From positions 124,001-188,000 of the forward strand of contig NZ_JARGCS010000009.1 in assembly GCF_029193575.1 (NCBI RefSeq): a DNA stretch of 64,000 nucleotides, written 5' to 3'. Position numbers and translations under genes: made by a program. The DNA comes from Pseudomonas entomophila. Lineage in GTDB: Bacteria; Pseudomonadota; Gammaproteobacteria; Pseudomonadales; Pseudomonadaceae. Positions 28,959 to 41,431 of this stretch are shown here, piece after piece (the stretch's first letter is position 1; each line of letters opens with the position of its first letter). Below the pieces are notes generated by a model. That model was not told the DNA's origin. It made no database searches and was given only the letters and a program-made list of their open reading frames with translations.

Positions 28959-29338
28959 CAGTGCAGCGCCCCGGGTACCGCCAGGCGGAAGGGGGCGATG
29001 TCGGCATCGAAGCGTTTACCGTCTTCGGCGAACATCTGGTAGCTGCCCTGCATGGTGCCGACGCGGGTGGTGATGACCGCACCGCTGCTGTAGGTGTGGC
29101 TCTTCCCCGGTTCGATCATCGGTTGTTGGCCGATGACGCCGGCGCCGCGGACTTCCTCGACTTCGCCGTCACCGTTGGTGATCAGCCAGTGGCGGGACAT
29201 CAGCTTGGCTTTCAGCGTGCCGCTGTTGTGCACGGTGATGGTGTAAGCGAAGGCGAAACGACTGTTTTCGGGGTCGGATTGTTCTTTGAGGTAGCGGGTC
29301 ACGACGCTGACGTCGATCTGGTAGCGGGGATCGGACAT
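28958..29338 (-). CDS. apaG: ApaG protein (DUF525)
   Basis: 126 residues from ATG 29338 ([40 protein letters not shown]), the standard ApaG N-terminus; the longer frame is rejected. A fibronectin-III-like beta fold is expected, with [24 protein letters not shown] and [10 protein letters not shown] as core motifs. The biochemical role is unclear; in enterobacteria it is linked to magnesium and cobalt transport phenotypes. It is followed by apaH with a one-base overlap. Confidence 0.93.
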   Translation of the reverse strand: MSDPRYQIDVSVVTRYLKEQSDPENSRFAFAYTITVHNSGTLKAKLMSRHWLITNGDGEVEEVRGAGVIGQQPMIEPGKSHTYSSGAVITTRVGTMQGSYQMFAEDGKRFDADIAPFRLAVPGALH

Positions 29339-29427
29339 GCAAAGGCCTTGGACGAACGAACGCAAAAACGACAGTGGTTGCAGTCTAGGCCATTGGTGGG
29401 GGGGAGAGCCAGCGGAAAGGGGGCGGG

Positions 29428-29448
29428 GCGGCCCCATCGCGGGGCCGC
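29428..29448. terminator. hairpin between rsmA and apaG
   Basis: GCGGCCCC (29428-29435) and GGGGCCGC (29441-29448) form an 8-bp stem with loop ATCGC, six bases beyond the rsmA stop on the minus strand. It resembles a shortened REP and has no T-tract. Confidence 0.4.
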
Positions 29449-29454
29449 GTCAAG

Positions 29455-30243
29455 TCAGGCCAACTGGTCGGCCAGGCGCACGAAGGCAGCCAGGTCCAGT
29501 TGCTCGGGGCGCAGGCTGCCATCCACACCTGCGGCCTCGATAGCCTGGGCGTCGAGCAGGCCTTTGAGGGTATTGCGCAGGGTCTTGCGGCGCTGGTTGA
29601 AGGCCTCGCGGACGATGCGTTCCAGCTGGCGCGGGTCCTTGGCCGGGTGCGGCAAGGTTTCGTGCGGCACCAGGCGCACGATCGCCGAATCGACCTTCGG
29701 CGGCGGGTTGAAGGCGCCGGGGCCGACGTTGAACAGGTGTTCGACGCGGCAGTGGTACTGCACCATGATCGACAGGCGACCCCAATCACCGCCCCCGGGG
29801 CCGGCTGCCAGGCGCTCGACCACTTCCTTCTGCAGCATGAAGTGCATGTCGCGGATCAGCCCGGCGTGGTTGAGCAGGTGGAAGATCAGCGGGGTGGAGA
29901 TGTTGTACGGCAGGTTGCCGACCACCTTGAGACTGCGTGGCGGGGTGCCCAACTGGTTGAAGTCGAACTTCAGGGCGTCGCCCTGGTGCAGGCGGAAGTT
30001 GTCGCGGTCAGCGAACTTGTGCTGAAGGATCGGCACCAGGTCCTTGTCCAGTTCGACCACGTCCAGCTGTGCGCCGCTGCCCAGCAGGCCCTCGGTCAGG
30101 GCGCCCTGGCCCGGGCCGATTTCCAGCAGGTGCTCGCCCGGCTTGGCGTTGATGGCCCGCAGGATGCGGTCGATGACCCCGGCGTCGTGCAGGAAGTTCT
30201 GGCCGAAGCGCTTGCGCGCCCGGTGTTGGTATTGCTCGTTCAT
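29455..30243 (-). CDS. rsmA: 16S rRNA dimethyladenosine transferase
   Basis: 262 residues. [16 protein letters not shown] at the N-terminus, the SAM-binding [15 protein letters not shown] (~residues 41-55), and the catalytic [15 protein letters not shown] identify KsgA/RsmA, which dimethylates two adjacent adenines near the 3' end of 16S rRNA. The ATG overlaps the pdxA stop by four bases, part of a chain of overlaps (lptD, surA, pdxA, rsmA) indicating one operon. Confidence 0.97.
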   Translation of the reverse strand: MNEQYQHRARKRFGQNFLHDAGVIDRILRAINAKPGEHLLEIGPGQGALTEGLLGSGAQLDVVELDKDLVPILQHKFADRDNFRLHQGDALKFDFNQLGTPPRSLKVVGNLPYNISTPLIFHLLNHAGLIRDMHFMLQKEVVERLAAGPGGGDWGRLSIMVQYHCRVEHLFNVGPGAFNPPPKVDSAIVRLVPHETLPHPAKDPRQLERIVREAFNQRRKTLRNTLKGLLDAQAIEAAGVDGSLRPEQLDLAAFVRLADQLA

Positions 30244-31229
30244 GGGCGGTTCTCGGCCATCTGGTAGGCGGTTTCCAGGGCGACGCGCAGGCTGCCGGTG
30301 TCGACCTTGCCGCTGCCGGCGAGGTCCAGGGCGGTGCCGTGGTCGACCGAGGTGCGGATGATCGGCAGGCCAAGCGTCACGTTGACCGCGGCGCCAAAGC
30401 CCTTGTACTTGAGCACGGGCAGGCCTTGGTCGTGGTACATCGCCAGCACTGCGTCGCAGTGCTCCAGATATTTGGGGGTAAACAGGGTATCGGCCGGCAG
30501 CGGGCCACGAAGGTCCATGCCTTCGCCACGCAAGCGTGCCAGTGCAGGCTCGATGATGTCGATTTCTTCGCGACCCAGGTGGCCGCCTTCGCCGGCGTGC
30601 GGGTTGAGACCGCAGACCAGGATGCGCGGTTGGGCGATGCCGAACTTGTCGCGCAGGTCGGCATGCAGGATGCGTGTGACCCGCTCCAGGCGCTCGGCGG
30701 TGATGGCGTCGGCGATGTCGCGCAGGGGCAGGTGGGTGGTCACCAGGGCCACGCGCAGGCCATGGGTGGCCAGCATCATCACCACCTGTGCGGTGTGGGT
30801 GAGTTCGGCGAGGAACTCGGTATGCCCGGAGAAGGCGATGCCGCTCTCGTTGATCACACCCTTGTGCACCGGCGCGGTGATCATTCCGGCGAAAGACCCG
30901 TCAAGGCAGCCCTGGCCCGCACGGGTCAGGGTCTGCAGGACGAACGCGGCATTCGCGGGGTCGAGGGTGCCGGGTACCACCTTGGCGGCCAGAGGGGTGT
31001 TCCAGACGTACAGGCTGCCGGCGGGCGCCGGGTGCTCGGGCCAGTGGCCAGGCTCGACCGGCAACAGGTTGACGGCCAGCCCCAGGCGCGTGGCCCGCTC
31101 GGCGAGCAGGTCACGGCTGGTGATGGCGATCAGGGGGTGCGGCTGGGGCTCCGCGGCGAGCAGCAGGCACAGGTCGGGGCCTATGCCGGCCGGTTCGCCG
31201 GGTGTGACGGCGAAGCGCAGGGGCTTCAC
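30240..31229 (-). CDS. pdxA: 4-hydroxythreonine-4-phosphate dehydrogenase
   Basis: 329 residues. [19 protein letters not shown] begins the fold. The metal-binding histidines lie in [35 protein letters not shown] and [17 protein letters not shown], and the C-terminal [17 protein letters not shown] is diagnostic. It oxidises 4-phosphohydroxy-threonine with NAD on the way to pyridoxal phosphate. It overlaps surA by four bases upstream and rsmA by four downstream. Confidence 0.97.
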   Translation of the reverse strand: MKPLRFAVTPGEPAGIGPDLCLLLAAEPQPHPLIAITSRDLLAERATRLGLAVNLLPVEPGHWPEHPAPAGSLYVWNTPLAAKVVPGTLDPANAAFVLQTLTRAGQGCLDGSFAGMITAPVHKGVINESGIAFSGHTEFLAELTHTAQVVMMLATHGLRVALVTTHLPLRDIADAITAERLERVTRILHADLRDKFGIAQPRILVCGLNPHAGEGGHLGREEIDIIEPALARLRGEGMDLRGPLPADTLFTPKYLEHCDAVLAMYHDQGLPVLKYKGFGAAVNVTLGLPIIRTSVDHGTALDLAGSGKVDTGSLRVALETAYQMAENRP

Positions 31230-32545
31230 TGGGCGGCCTGGCCGGCGCCAGGCAGCTTGATTTCAACGTAGGCTTCGTCGCGGATCTGGCGCAGCCAGGT
31301 CTGCAGCTCTTCGTCGTACTTGCGGTTGCGCAGCACGTTCAGCGCCTGCTGCTCGCGGGCCTGCTCGGTGCTGTCGGTGGCGCGACGGCCCAGGACTTCC
31401 AGGACATGCCAGCCGTACTGGGTTTGGAACGGACGGGTGACCTGACCCTGTTGGGCATTGGCCATCTGCTCGCGGAACTCCGGCACCAGGCTGTTCGGGT
31501 CGACCCAGTTCAAGTCGCCACCGTTGAGTGCCGAGCCAGGGTCTTCCGAGAAGCTTTTCGCCAGGGTGGCGAAATCTTCGCCGTTCTGGATGCGATCGTA
31601 GAGCCGCTCGGCCAGTTGCTTGGTGGCTGTTTCGCTACGGATCTCGCTGGGCTTGATCAGGATGTGGCGAACATGCACCTCGTCGCGCAGCACGCTGCTT
31701 TCACCGCCACGTTTCTCTTCCAGCTTGAGGATGACGAAACCGTTGGGGATGCGAATGGGCTGAGTGACGTCACCAATGGCCATGCTGCCGAGCAGCTTGG
31801 CGAAGTCAGGCGGCAGTTGGCCGGCCTTGCGCCAGCCCATCTCGCCGCCTTCGAGGGCGTTTTCGCTGGCGGAGCGGGCAATGGCCAACTGGCCGAAGTC
31901 CGCGCCCTGGCGCAGTTGCTGGTACACCTCGCCAGCTTGGCGGGCGGCGGCCTGGATGGCGTCGGAGCTGGCGCTTTCCGGGGTAGGGATGAGGATGTTG
32001 GCCAGGCGGTATTCTTCCGACATCTGCATCTTGCCGAGGTCCGAGTTGAGGAAGTTCTTCACTTCCTGCTCGGACACCTGGATGCGCTCGGCCACGCGGC
32101 GTTGGCGCACGCGGCTGATGATCATCTCGCGTTTGACCTGCTCGCGCGCGTCGTCGAACGACAGTCCGTCATGGGCCAGGGCGGCGCGGAACTGGTCCAG
32201 CGACATGCCATTGCGCTGGGCGATGGTGCCGATGGCCTGGTTGAGTTCCTCGTCGGTGATGCGGATGCCCGAGCGTTCGCCGATCTGCAATTGCAGGTTC
32301 TCGACGATCAGGCGCTCCAGCACCTGCTGTTCCAGCGCACCGGTCGGCGGCACGCCACCGCCGCGCTTGGCGATGGTCTGCTGCACTTCGTGCACGCGCT
32401 GGTCGAGCTGGCTCTGCATGACCACGTCGTTGTCGACGATGGCCACCACGCGGTCCAGGGGTTGCACCGCGGCATGCACCGCGCTACTCAGCAATGCGGC
32501 GCCCAGCATCAGCGGGCGCAGACGATCAATAAGCTTGCTCTTCAC
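31226..32545 (-). CDS. surA: periplasmic peptidyl-prolyl isomerase and OMP chaperone
   Basis: 439 residues from a GTG at 32545 ([26 protein letters not shown]), giving a signal peptide; AAGG lies 11 bases upstream. The mature N-domain ([21 protein letters not shown]) is followed by two parvulin domains, one around [20 protein letters not shown] to [17 protein letters not shown], the second around [12 protein letters not shown] to [14 protein letters not shown]. It escorts beta-barrel proteins, including LptD, to the outer membrane. Its start lies 20 bases inside the 3' end of lptD. Confidence 0.96.
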   Translation of the reverse strand: MKSKLIDRLRPLMLGAALLSSAVHAAVQPLDRVVAIVDNDVVMQSQLDQRVHEVQQTIAKRGGGVPPTGALEQQVLERLIVENLQLQIGERSGIRITDEELNQAIGTIAQRNGMSLDQFRAALAHDGLSFDDAREQVKREMIISRVRQRRVAERIQVSEQEVKNFLNSDLGKMQMSEEYRLANILIPTPESASSDAIQAAARQAGEVYQQLRQGADFGQLAIARSASENALEGGEMGWRKAGQLPPDFAKLLGSMAIGDVTQPIRIPNGFVILKLEEKRGGESSVLRDEVHVRHILIKPSEIRSETATKQLAERLYDRIQNGEDFATLAKSFSEDPGSALNGGDLNWVDPNSLVPEFREQMANAQQGQVTRPFQTQYGWHVLEVLGRRATDSTEQAREQQALNVLRNRKYDEELQTWLRQIRDEAYVEIKLPGAGQAAQ

Positions 32546-35357
32546 GTGTACGGTAACCTTGAATGCCTTGGTCCAGGAACGATTCGACCTTGTTGCCAAC
32601 GACGCCGCCGAGGCCCTTGAGGACGATCTGCAGGAAGATGCCATGGTCGCCTTTTTCGTTTTCCGGCAAGGCTTGGCTGAAGTCGTCGGCGTCAAGCCAG
32701 TAGCGGTTGATCAGGCGCAGCTTCCAGCAGCAGCTGTCGTATTCGAAGCCGCCCATCGCTTCCAGGGTACGGTTGCGGTTGTAGTCATGCTGCCAACGAG
32801 CGATGACGCTCCACTGCGGCACGATCGGCCAGATGACCGAGAAGTCGTGCTGCTGGATCTTGTAGTAGTCCTTGATGTAGCCAGGCTGGCCAGGCGTGCC
32901 ATAGTCGCCGCCCCCCACTCTCCACAAACCGGTCAGCGAGTCATAGCTGATAGTGTCATTGCGGTAGCGATAGCCGGCGTTGACCACCTTGTTCGGGTTG
33001 TCTTCAGGTTGGTAGTGGAACATCGCGCTGCCCGAGCGGGTGCTGCGGCTGTCCGGATCCCAGTTGAAGTCCGAGTTGAAGCGCCAGTCGCGGTTGAAGG
33101 CGTACTGGTAAACCAGGGCGTACGGGGAAACGTTCGACTTGCTGTCATCGCGGGTGCGGTAGTCGATGCCAGGCAGCTGGACCTTGCGATCCTGGAAGTA
33201 GTAGGCCTGGCCAACGCTGAGGCGCTGGCGCTCGAAACCGTTTTCCTCGACCCAGCGGGTGGTGACACCCAGCGACAGCTTGTTCTCGTCGCCGATGCGG
33301 TCGATGCTACTGAAGCGATTGTCGCGGAACAGTGAGTCATAACTGAACAGGGTTTCGCCGGAGTCGAACAGTGGGATGTCCTTCTGGTCCTCGTTCGGGA
33401 CGTAGAGGTAGAACAGGCGCGGTTCGAGGGTTTGGCGATAGTTGGTGCCGAACAACGAGGTATTTCGGTCGAAGTACAGGCCGCTGTCGACGCTGAAAAT
33501 TGGGATGTCGCGATTGATCGAGCTGCGATAACTGCCATATCCCGGTAGCGTGGATTGGTTGATGGCCTGCGCTTTGCCTTGGCCATCGAGGTCAAGGTCA
33601 TAGCTGGTATAGGCATACTTCAGCTTGGGCGTGATATAGCCATAGCTCGCTTCCATGGGAAGGCTGATAGCAGGTGCCACATTCAAGCGAGTGCCGTTGG
33701 CCCGCGCGATACCGGTGACACTCTCGTCCAGGCGTCGGCCACCAATGATGTTACCGGCTGGGTCGAAGACATAACCGAGCGACCCATCGGCCTGCCCATC
33801 CTTGTTGAACACCAGGTCGTTCTTCAGGTCACGCTCGAAACGAACCGCTTCTGTGTTGTAGTCAAACTTCAAGCCATACGGATCGTAGGGGAGGGTGCCG
33901 TTGAAGGTGACTTGCGGCAAACGATCATAGGGCGTGATCTGCGAGATGGTCGCCATCTCGTACGCATGCACATTCAGCCGCGCCTGGTAGCTGTCCCCGC
34001 GATAGGTCAGCGCGCCCTGTTGATCGATGTAGTCCTTCTTCTCGACCCCGATCTGGTCCGACTCCAGGTCCTGGAAGTAGAACGGATCGCTGATGTCGGT
34101 GTAGTTCACCTCGGTCAGCAGGCGCGAATCCAAGCCGCCCTTGTGCTGCCAGTTGATCATCCAGCGCTCTTTCTTGTAGTCCGTCTGCAGCTTGCGGTCG
34201 TCATCCTCGTCGTTGAGGTACGCCCCGCCGAACTGCCCTTCGCTGGACTTGGTCAGGTAACGGAACTCGCCTTCCATCAACAGGCCGCGCTTGGTCATGT
34301 AGCGCGGATACAACGTGGCGTCGTAGTTCGGCGCCAGGTTGAAGTAGTACGGCGTGACCAGCATGAAGCCGGTGTCGCTGCTGGTGCTGAACGACGGCGG
34401 CAGGAAGCCGGATTGGCGACGGTCGTCGATCGGGAAGTAGATGTACGGTGTGTAGAACACCGGGAAATCCTTGACCCGCAGGGTGACGTTGGTCGCGGTG
34501 CCGAAGCCGGTGGCCGGGTTCAAGGTGATGTTGTTGCCCTTGAGCTGCCACGCGTTGCTGCCCGGCTCACAGGTGGTGTAGGTACCGTCCTTGAGGCGGA
34601 TGATGGCGTTTTCCGCGCGCTTGGCGTACAGCGCGTTGCCGCGGATGTGCGACTTGTGCATCACGTATTCGGCGTTGTCGACCTGGGCTTCGCCCGTGTC
34701 GAGCTGGATCTGCGCCTCGTCGCCAACCACCAGCGAACCGTTGTCGCGGATCTTGACGTTGCCCTTGAGCTCGCCGCGGTTCTCGGTCTGGTAGAGGTTG
34801 GCCTCGTCGGCCTCGACCTGCATGCTGCCCTGGCGCATGACCACGTCACCGGCGAGGGTGGCGATCTGCTGCTCCTGCTGGTACTTGGAGACCTTGGCGT
34901 TGATGTAGGTGGGCGACTCGTCCTTGGGCGTGCTGTCGTTCATGCCCGGGCGCAGCGGCTCGACGTAGGCGCCGCCGCAATACGGGCCGGTCTCGGCCAG
35001 CTGGGCAGCCGTGAGCTTCTCGCGGGGGACCCAGTCGAGGTGGCTGTAGTCTTCGCTGCGGGATTTCAGGCCACGGCCCTTGCTCTCGGTGACGAGCACC
35101 GGCTTGGGCTCGGCGGCGGCCTCGGCGGTCTGCGCCTCGGTACCGGAACTGAGCGCGGCACCATCATGCACAGGGCGCGGCGGCAGGTTCTGGGCTGCGG
35201 TCTTGGGCTTGCAGTCCCAGCCACCAGAGGCGGACACTTGGCAGTCGAACTGCTCCGCAGCCGACGCGAATGGCGCGGCCAGGGGTTGCAGGGCCAACAG
35301 GCCACCCGTCACCAGCAGTGGGAACTTTCTACGAAACGCGGGGGATTTCAATGCCAT
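32526..35357 (-). CDS. lptD: LPS-assembly outer-membrane protein
   Basis: 943 residues from ATG 35357 ([25 protein letters not shown]), with a signal peptide. The N-terminal periplasmic jellyroll (OstA-type [19 protein letters not shown]) is followed by a large C-terminal barrel with many alternating aromatic strands (e.g. [21 protein letters not shown]). LptD, with LptE, inserts lipopolysaccharide into the outer leaflet. A cysteine in AEQFDCQ near the mature N-terminus and the CCW pair near the end are candidates for the interdomain disulfides. The linker rich in T, A and E (~residues 60-90) is usual in pseudomonads. Confidence 0.96.
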   Translation of the reverse strand: MALKSPAFRRKFPLLVTGGLLALQPLAAPFASAAEQFDCQVSASGGWDCKPKTAAQNLPPRPVHDGAALSSGTEAQTAEAAAEPKPVLVTESKGRGLKSRSEDYSHLDWVPREKLTAAQLAETGPYCGGAYVEPLRPGMNDSTPKDESPTYINAKVSKYQQEQQIATLAGDVVMRQGSMQVEADEANLYQTENRGELKGNVKIRDNGSLVVGDEAQIQLDTGEAQVDNAEYVMHKSHIRGNALYAKRAENAIIRLKDGTYTTCEPGSNAWQLKGNNITLNPATGFGTATNVTLRVKDFPVFYTPYIYFPIDDRRQSGFLPPSFSTSSDTGFMLVTPYYFNLAPNYDATLYPRYMTKRGLLMEGEFRYLTKSSEGQFGGAYLNDEDDDRKLQTDYKKERWMINWQHKGGLDSRLLTEVNYTDISDPFYFQDLESDQIGVEKKDYIDQQGALTYRGDSYQARLNVHAYEMATISQITPYDRLPQVTFNGTLPYDPYGLKFDYNTEAVRFERDLKNDLVFNKDGQADGSLGYVFDPAGNIIGGRRLDESVTGIARANGTRLNVAPAISLPMEASYGYITPKLKYAYTSYDLDLDGQGKAQAINQSTLPGYGSYRSSINRDIPIFSVDSGLYFDRNTSLFGTNYRQTLEPRLFYLYVPNEDQKDIPLFDSGETLFSYDSLFRDNRFSSIDRIGDENKLSLGVTTRWVEENGFERQRLSVGQAYYFQDRKVQLPGIDYRTRDDSKSNVSPYALVYQYAFNRDWRFNSDFNWDPDSRSTRSGSAMFHYQPEDNPNKVVNAGYRYRNDTISYDSLTGLWRVGGGDYGTPGQPGYIKDYYKIQQHDFSVIWPIVPQWSVIARWQHDYNRNRTLEAMGGFEYDSCCWKLRLINRYWLDADDFSQALPENEKGDHGIFLQIVLKGLGGVVGNKVESFLDQGIQGYRTREEQAY

Positions 35358-35487
35358 CTTATTAGTCCGGGCTTCCTGCGTGCCATCTGCCCGCGTGTGG
35401 GGCCGCACGCCTCTCGATGGTCTGAAAAAGATGCTGGATAATAAAGCATGACCCGCTTGACGGCTAGGGCCGTCGGAGACCCTTGTA

Positions 35488-37175
<1,688 letters not shown>

Positions 37176-37176
37176 G

Positions 37177-37941
37177 ATGTGGTGGCCGAGCACAGTCATT
37201 GGTGCCGGCGCCGGTTTCGCGGTGGCCAGCATTCCCGGGGCATTGCTGGGGGCATTGCTGGGGCAGGCCATGGACCGGCGTCTGCGTCTGCAGGGGTGGG
37301 ACGATGTGCGCGAGCGCCTGGGCGGGCGCCCGGCGTTGCGTGATGAAGAGTTGCTGTTCGTGCTGCTGGGGCGCTTGGCCAAGAGCGATGGCCGGGTGCT
37401 GGAAGGGCATATCCAGCAGGCCCGCCATGAGATGAGCCGCCTGGACCTGGCCGAGCCGGCGCGCCTGCGGGCCATCGCCGCGTTCAACCGCGGCAAGGCC
37501 GGCAAGGACCGACTGGGCCATTACCTTCGGCGTATCCGCCAGCAGCCTTATGGGGCGGAGGGCACTCTGCGTGCCTGTTGGCGAATGGTCTGGGCCGATG
37601 GCAAGGCGGGGCGCCAGGAGCGTGAGCTGTTGCTGGGCTGGGGGCATCAGCTGGGTATGAGCCGCCAGCAAGTGCAGGCGTTGTCCTTGGAGTACGAGCC
37701 GGGCAAGGCACTGGCGTCAGCGGGCGTGATGACCTATGCCGTGGCATTGCGGGTGCTCGGGGTCGAGGCCGACACCGAGGCGGGGCAGGTCAAGCAGGCG
37801 TATCGGCGGCTGCTCAGCCGGCATCACCCGGACAAGCTGGTGGGCAGTGGCGCGAGTGAGGCGCGGGTGCGCGAGGCGACCGAGCGCACTCGCGAACTGC
37901 ACCAGGCCTATGCGCTGGTGCGCAAGCGGCGGGGCTTGTAG
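37177..37941 (+). CDS. DjlA-like co-chaperone with TerB and J domains
   Basis: 254 residues from ATG 37177 (MWWPSTVIGAGAGFAVASIPGALLG), one base after the murU stop. An N-terminal membrane segment (~residues 6-30) is followed by a TerB-like helical region (LLGRLAKSDGRVLEGHIQQARHEM, ~60-150) and a C-terminal J domain containing VKQAYRRLLSRHHPDKLVG with the HPD tripeptide. DjlA-type proteins stimulate DnaK at the membrane. It is probably co-transcribed with amgK-murU. Confidence 0.88.
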   Translation: MWWPSTVIGAGAGFAVASIPGALLGALLGQAMDRRLRLQGWDDVRERLGGRPALRDEELLFVLLGRLAKSDGRVLEGHIQQARHEMSRLDLAEPARLRAIAAFNRGKAGKDRLGHYLRRIRQQPYGAEGTLRACWRMVWADGKAGRQERELLLGWGHQLGMSRQQVQALSLEYEPGKALASAGVMTYAVALRVLGVEADTEAGQVKQAYRRLLSRHHPDKLVGSGASEARVREATERTRELHQAYALVRKRRGL

Positions 37942-37955
37942 GGCGAAGCCGCGTC

Positions 37956-38939
37956 CTACTCCTGCGGTGCCAACCAGCCACGCACCCGGCGGAACAACTG
38001 CTCCTGTTCGGCCGCCTTGTTCCCCGGCATGGCGATCAGCGACAACTGCCGGTACTGGCTGTCCTTCTGCCGCTTGCTGGCCTGCAGGCGCCGCTCGGCG
38101 GCCTGGCGGTCCTGGGTGCGTGTGGCGTAATAGAGGTCGGCGGTCGGTACCTTGAGGGTTGGCGCCAGGCTTTCCAGGTCATGCTCGACCCGTGCCGGGG
38201 TCTGTGCGGCGATCATCACCAGCTTCTGTACCTGGGGCGGCTGCTTCTCGCTCAAGTAGCGCGCCGCCCAATAGGCGCCGCTGCCGTGGCCGATCAACAC
38301 GATGCTATGGGCGTTCTGTTGCTGGGCATAGGCCACTGCGGCTTCCAGGCGGGCAAAGATACGCTCGGCATCGGCGGGGTCGTTCTGCTCGCTGGCCTCC
38401 ATCGCATCGGTGCCCTGCGCGGTGTCGGCCTCGGCGGCGGTGGCCTGGGCGACGTTGGCATTGGCGTCTTCCGGGGTGTCCTTGGCCGGTGCGGTCTCAC
38501 CTTTGCCTTGGTCGGGCTGTGCGGCCGGCTGGGCTTCGACGCGGGCTTGCGGAGCATTGGCCAGGAGATCGGGTAGGGTGAGGCTCAGGCTGTGCCAGCC
38601 GACATCGGGGAACTTGCGACGCAGGGGGCCGACGGTGTTCGGCCAGTCGGCGCTTTCGCCGGCACCGGGCACCAGGATCACCGCGCCCTTAGGGTCACTG
38701 TCGTTGGCCGGTTTCCACAGCGCCAGGAACGTCTCGGCGCCGGCCTGCAGCGTCTGCTGTTCGGCCTTGGGCACCAGGCGCTCGAGAGCCTGGGCCTCTT
38801 CCTGGCTGCGCTCGCCGAGGGCCGGGCGCGCGACAGCGGAAGCCTCGCCGGTCGCCTTCTCGGGTTCGGCGGCCTGGGCCGCGAGGGGGAGGGCCGAGGC
38901 CAGGCAAAGGGCCAGCGTCGTGCGATAAAGTATGAACAT
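37956..38939 (-). CDS. DUF3530-type secreted alpha/beta-hydrolase-like protein
   Basis: 327 residues with a signal peptide (MFILYRTTLALCLASALPLAAQAAEP). A central region reads KGAVILVPGAGESADWP, and later HSIVLIGHGSGAYWAARYL, a hydrolase nucleophile-elbow with GHGSG. The middle (~residues 130-185) is low complexity, rich in A, D, E and Q. It is expected in the periplasm. The substrate is unknown. It converges on the DjlA-like gene. DUF3530 is recalled from the family pattern. Confidence 0.7.
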   Translation of the reverse strand: MFILYRTTLALCLASALPLAAQAAEPEKATGEASAVARPALGERSQEEAQALERLVPKAEQQTLQAGAETFLALWKPANDSDPKGAVILVPGAGESADWPNTVGPLRRKFPDVGWHSLSLTLPDLLANAPQARVEAQPAAQPDQGKGETAPAKDTPEDANANVAQATAAEADTAQGTDAMEASEQNDPADAERIFARLEAAVAYAQQQNAHSIVLIGHGSGAYWAARYLSEKQPPQVQKLVMIAAQTPARVEHDLESLAPTLKVPTADLYYATRTQDRQAAERRLQASKRQKDSQYRQLSLIAMPGNKAAEQEQLFRRVRGWLAPQE

Positions 38940-39033
38940 GGATCAACCCAAGGCCAGAATGATACCGGCAGCCTAATAGTATTTGCCCGCGACGGCCACG
39001 CAGGTGGCGGTCATTGCCAGGACGAGTGTGTCG

Positions 39034-41421
39034 ATGAAGCGAATGCGTTGCCTGTTGGTTATCGGCTGGTTGTGCCTGCCCTTGATCGGCCTGGCCAAAC
39101 CGGAGGCGCCGCCCCCGGTGGTGCTGGCGCCAGCGCAGCAGCAATGGCTGGACACTCACCGCAGCCTGCGCGTGGGCCTGGTGCTACAGGCGCCGTATGC
39201 GCAGTTCGACCGCCGCCTCCAGCAGCTCTACGGCGCCAATGTCGAACTGGTGACCTGGCTGGGTCGCGCGCTGGGGCTGGACCTCACCTGGCGCAACTTC
39301 ACCGACCAGGCTGCTCTCGAACACGCCGTGCAGGCCGGCGAGATCGATTTCGCCCCCGGCCTTACCCAAACCCCCGCCAGCCTGCGCCTGTGGCTGTTCA
39401 GCGACCCCTACATGCGCGTGCCGCAGCTGGTGGTCGGCCTGCGCAGCGGCGCCTTGGCAGTGGACCTCGAGCAACTGGGCGCCGCCGAGCGTGTAGCGGT
39501 GCGCATGCCCAGTGGCCTGGCCGACTACCTGCGCGGCAACTACGGCAACCTCAACCTGCAAGGCGTGCCCAACGAGCGCGAGGCCTTGCAACTGGTGCTG
39601 GGCGGCCAGGCCAGCTACGCGGTGATGGACGAGGCGCAGCTCAGCCGCCTGTCGCGCGAAAGCGAGTTCGGCGACCTGGCGGTGGTCGGTGACATTGGCC
39701 TGCCGCAACTGCTGCGCATCGGCTCGCGCAAGGACTGGCCACTGCTGGCGGAGGTACTCGAACGCGGCTTGCAGGCCATGCCGGCCAAGGAGCTGGAGCA
39801 ACTGCACCAGCGCTGGCTGCAGCCGAAATACCCGCGCTTGAGTGAGTCGGCGGGCTTCTGGCAGAACCTCGCGCTGCTGTTCGGCCTGCTGCTGCTCTGC
39901 GCCTTGCTGACCCTGGCCATGCAACGCCGTCAGCAGCGACGCCTGGAGCGCGGCCTGCTGGCGGCGCGGGAAAGCCTGGTGGAGCGCCAGGCACGCGAGG
40001 AGGCGCTGCGCCTGAGCCAGTTCTCCATCGACCAGAGCACCGTGGGCATCCTCTGGGTCCACTGGGACAGCCACGTGCGCTATGCCAACCACGCCGCCGA
40101 GCGCATGCTCGGGCACGCCGAAGGCCAGTTGCTGGAACGCCCGCTGATCGACATCGAACCCAGCCTGCACATGGACCGTTGGCTCGAACTGTGGAAGCGC
40201 GCGCGTGCCGGCGAGGCGGGCGCGGAGGCATTCGAGACCCTGTGCCGGCGGGCCGACGGCAGCCTGTTGCCGGTGGAGCTGTCGCTGAGCTTCCTGCGCT
40301 TTCGCGACGCCGAATACCTGGTGGTGTTTCTCACCGACATCACCGAGCGCCGCCGCGCCTTGGCCGCCCTGCGCGAAAGCGAGGCGCGGCTCAAGGGCAT
40401 CGCCGGCAACGTCCCGGGGCTGGTGTTCCGCCTGGAGCGCGACCCGGCCGAGGGCGACCCGGAGTTCCCCTACATCAGCGAGGGCAGCGAGGCGCTGGTG
40501 GGCTACACGCCGGCGGCGATCCAGCACCCGGACATGGGCCTGCGCAACCTGGTGCACCCGCAGGACCGCGCCGACTACCACCGCGTGCAGGACCTCGCCC
40601 TGGCCAGCGACCAGGACTGGTCGTGGCAGGGGCGCATCCTCACCCGCGAGGGCGAGCAGCGCTGGGCCGATATCAAGGCCAGCACCCGACGCCTGGCCGA
40701 TGGCCGCATGGTCTGGGACGGCGTGGTCTGGGACATCACCCAGAGCAAGCGGGTAGAGCTGGAACTGGCACGCTCCCAGGAGCAACTGCGCGAGTTGTCG
40801 GCGCACCTGGAAAGTGTGCGCGAGGAAGAAAAGGCGCGCATTGCCCGCGAGGTGCACGACGAACTGGGGCAGATGCTGACCGTGCTCAAGCTGGAGGTGT
40901 CGATGTGCGAGCTGGCGTTCGCCGAGCTCGACCCCGGCCTGAACGAGCGTCTGCTGAGCATGAAGCGCTTGATCGCCCAGTTGTTCCAGTTGGTGCGCGA
41001 CGTGGCCACCGCGTTGCGCCCGCCGATCCTCGATGCCGGTATCGCCTCGGCCATCGAATGGCAGGCGCGGCGTTTCGAGGCGCGCACGCAGATCCCCTGT
41101 CTGGTGCAAGTGCCGGATAATCTGCCAGCATTGAGTGAGGCCAAGGCCACGGGGCTGTTCCGCATCCTGCAGGAGGCGCTGACCAACGTGATGCGCCATG
41201 CCCAGGCGCACACCGTGCAGATCGAGCTGGCCCGCGAGGGCGGGCAACTGCGCCTGACGGTAATCGACGACGGCGCGGGCTTCAGCCCTGACCAGGCGAG
41301 GCCGACATCGTTCGGCCTGGTGGGCGTGCGCGAGCGGGCCTTGATGCTCGGCGGTAGCGTGACCTTGGACAGCGAGCCGGGCGAAGGGACCAGCCTGAGC
41401 GTGACCATCCCTTTGAACTAG
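39034..41421 (+). CDS. sensor histidine kinase with SBP3 sensor, PAS pair and HisKA_3
   Basis: 795 residues from ATG 39034; an ATG three codons later is also possible. It has a signal peptide, then a solute-binding type 3 domain (LDTHRSLRVGLVLQAPYAQFD, ~40-260), a membrane helix (FWQNLALLFGLLLLCALLTLAM, ~275-296) and two PAS domains (~330-570). The dimerisation and phospho-acceptor segment is EEEKARIAREVHDELGQML, and the HATPase has LFRILQEALTNVMRHAQA and VIDDGAGFSPDQ. This is the NarL-partner type. The response regulator follows ten bases after. The signal is probably an amino acid or polyamine, inferred from the domain and the nearby importer. Confidence 0.88.
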   Translation: MKRMRCLLVIGWLCLPLIGLAKPEAPPPVVLAPAQQQWLDTHRSLRVGLVLQAPYAQFDRRLQQLYGANVELVTWLGRALGLDLTWRNFTDQAALEHAVQAGEIDFAPGLTQTPASLRLWLFSDPYMRVPQLVVGLRSGALAVDLEQLGAAERVAVRMPSGLADYLRGNYGNLNLQGVPNEREALQLVLGGQASYAVMDEAQLSRLSRESEFGDLAVVGDIGLPQLLRIGSRKDWPLLAEVLERGLQAMPAKELEQLHQRWLQPKYPRLSESAGFWQNLALLFGLLLLCALLTLAMQRRQQRRLERGLLAARESLVERQAREEALRLSQFSIDQSTVGILWVHWDSHVRYANHAAERMLGHAEGQLLERPLIDIEPSLHMDRWLELWKRARAGEAGAEAFETLCRRADGSLLPVELSLSFLRFRDAEYLVVFLTDITERRRALAALRESEARLKGIAGNVPGLVFRLERDPAEGDPEFPYISEGSEALVGYTPAAIQHPDMGLRNLVHPQDRADYHRVQDLALASDQDWSWQGRILTREGEQRWADIKASTRRLADGRMVWDGVVWDITQSKRVELELARSQEQLRELSAHLESVREEEKARIAREVHDELGQMLTVLKLEVSMCELAFAELDPGLNERLLSMKRLIAQLFQLVRDVATALRPPILDAGIASAIEWQARRFEARTQIPCLVQVPDNLPALSEAKATGLFRILQEALTNVMRHAQAHTVQIELAREGGQLRLTVIDDGAGFSPDQARPTSFGLVGVRERALMLGGSVTLDSEPGEGTSLSVTIPLN

Positions 41422-41431
41422 GAGACCCACC

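Noticed and set aside
38401..38560. Ala/Asp/Glu/Gln-rich stretch in the DUF3530 gene as a coding error
   Set aside because: The frame stays open and its codon use matches its neighbours; it looks like a genuine linker.
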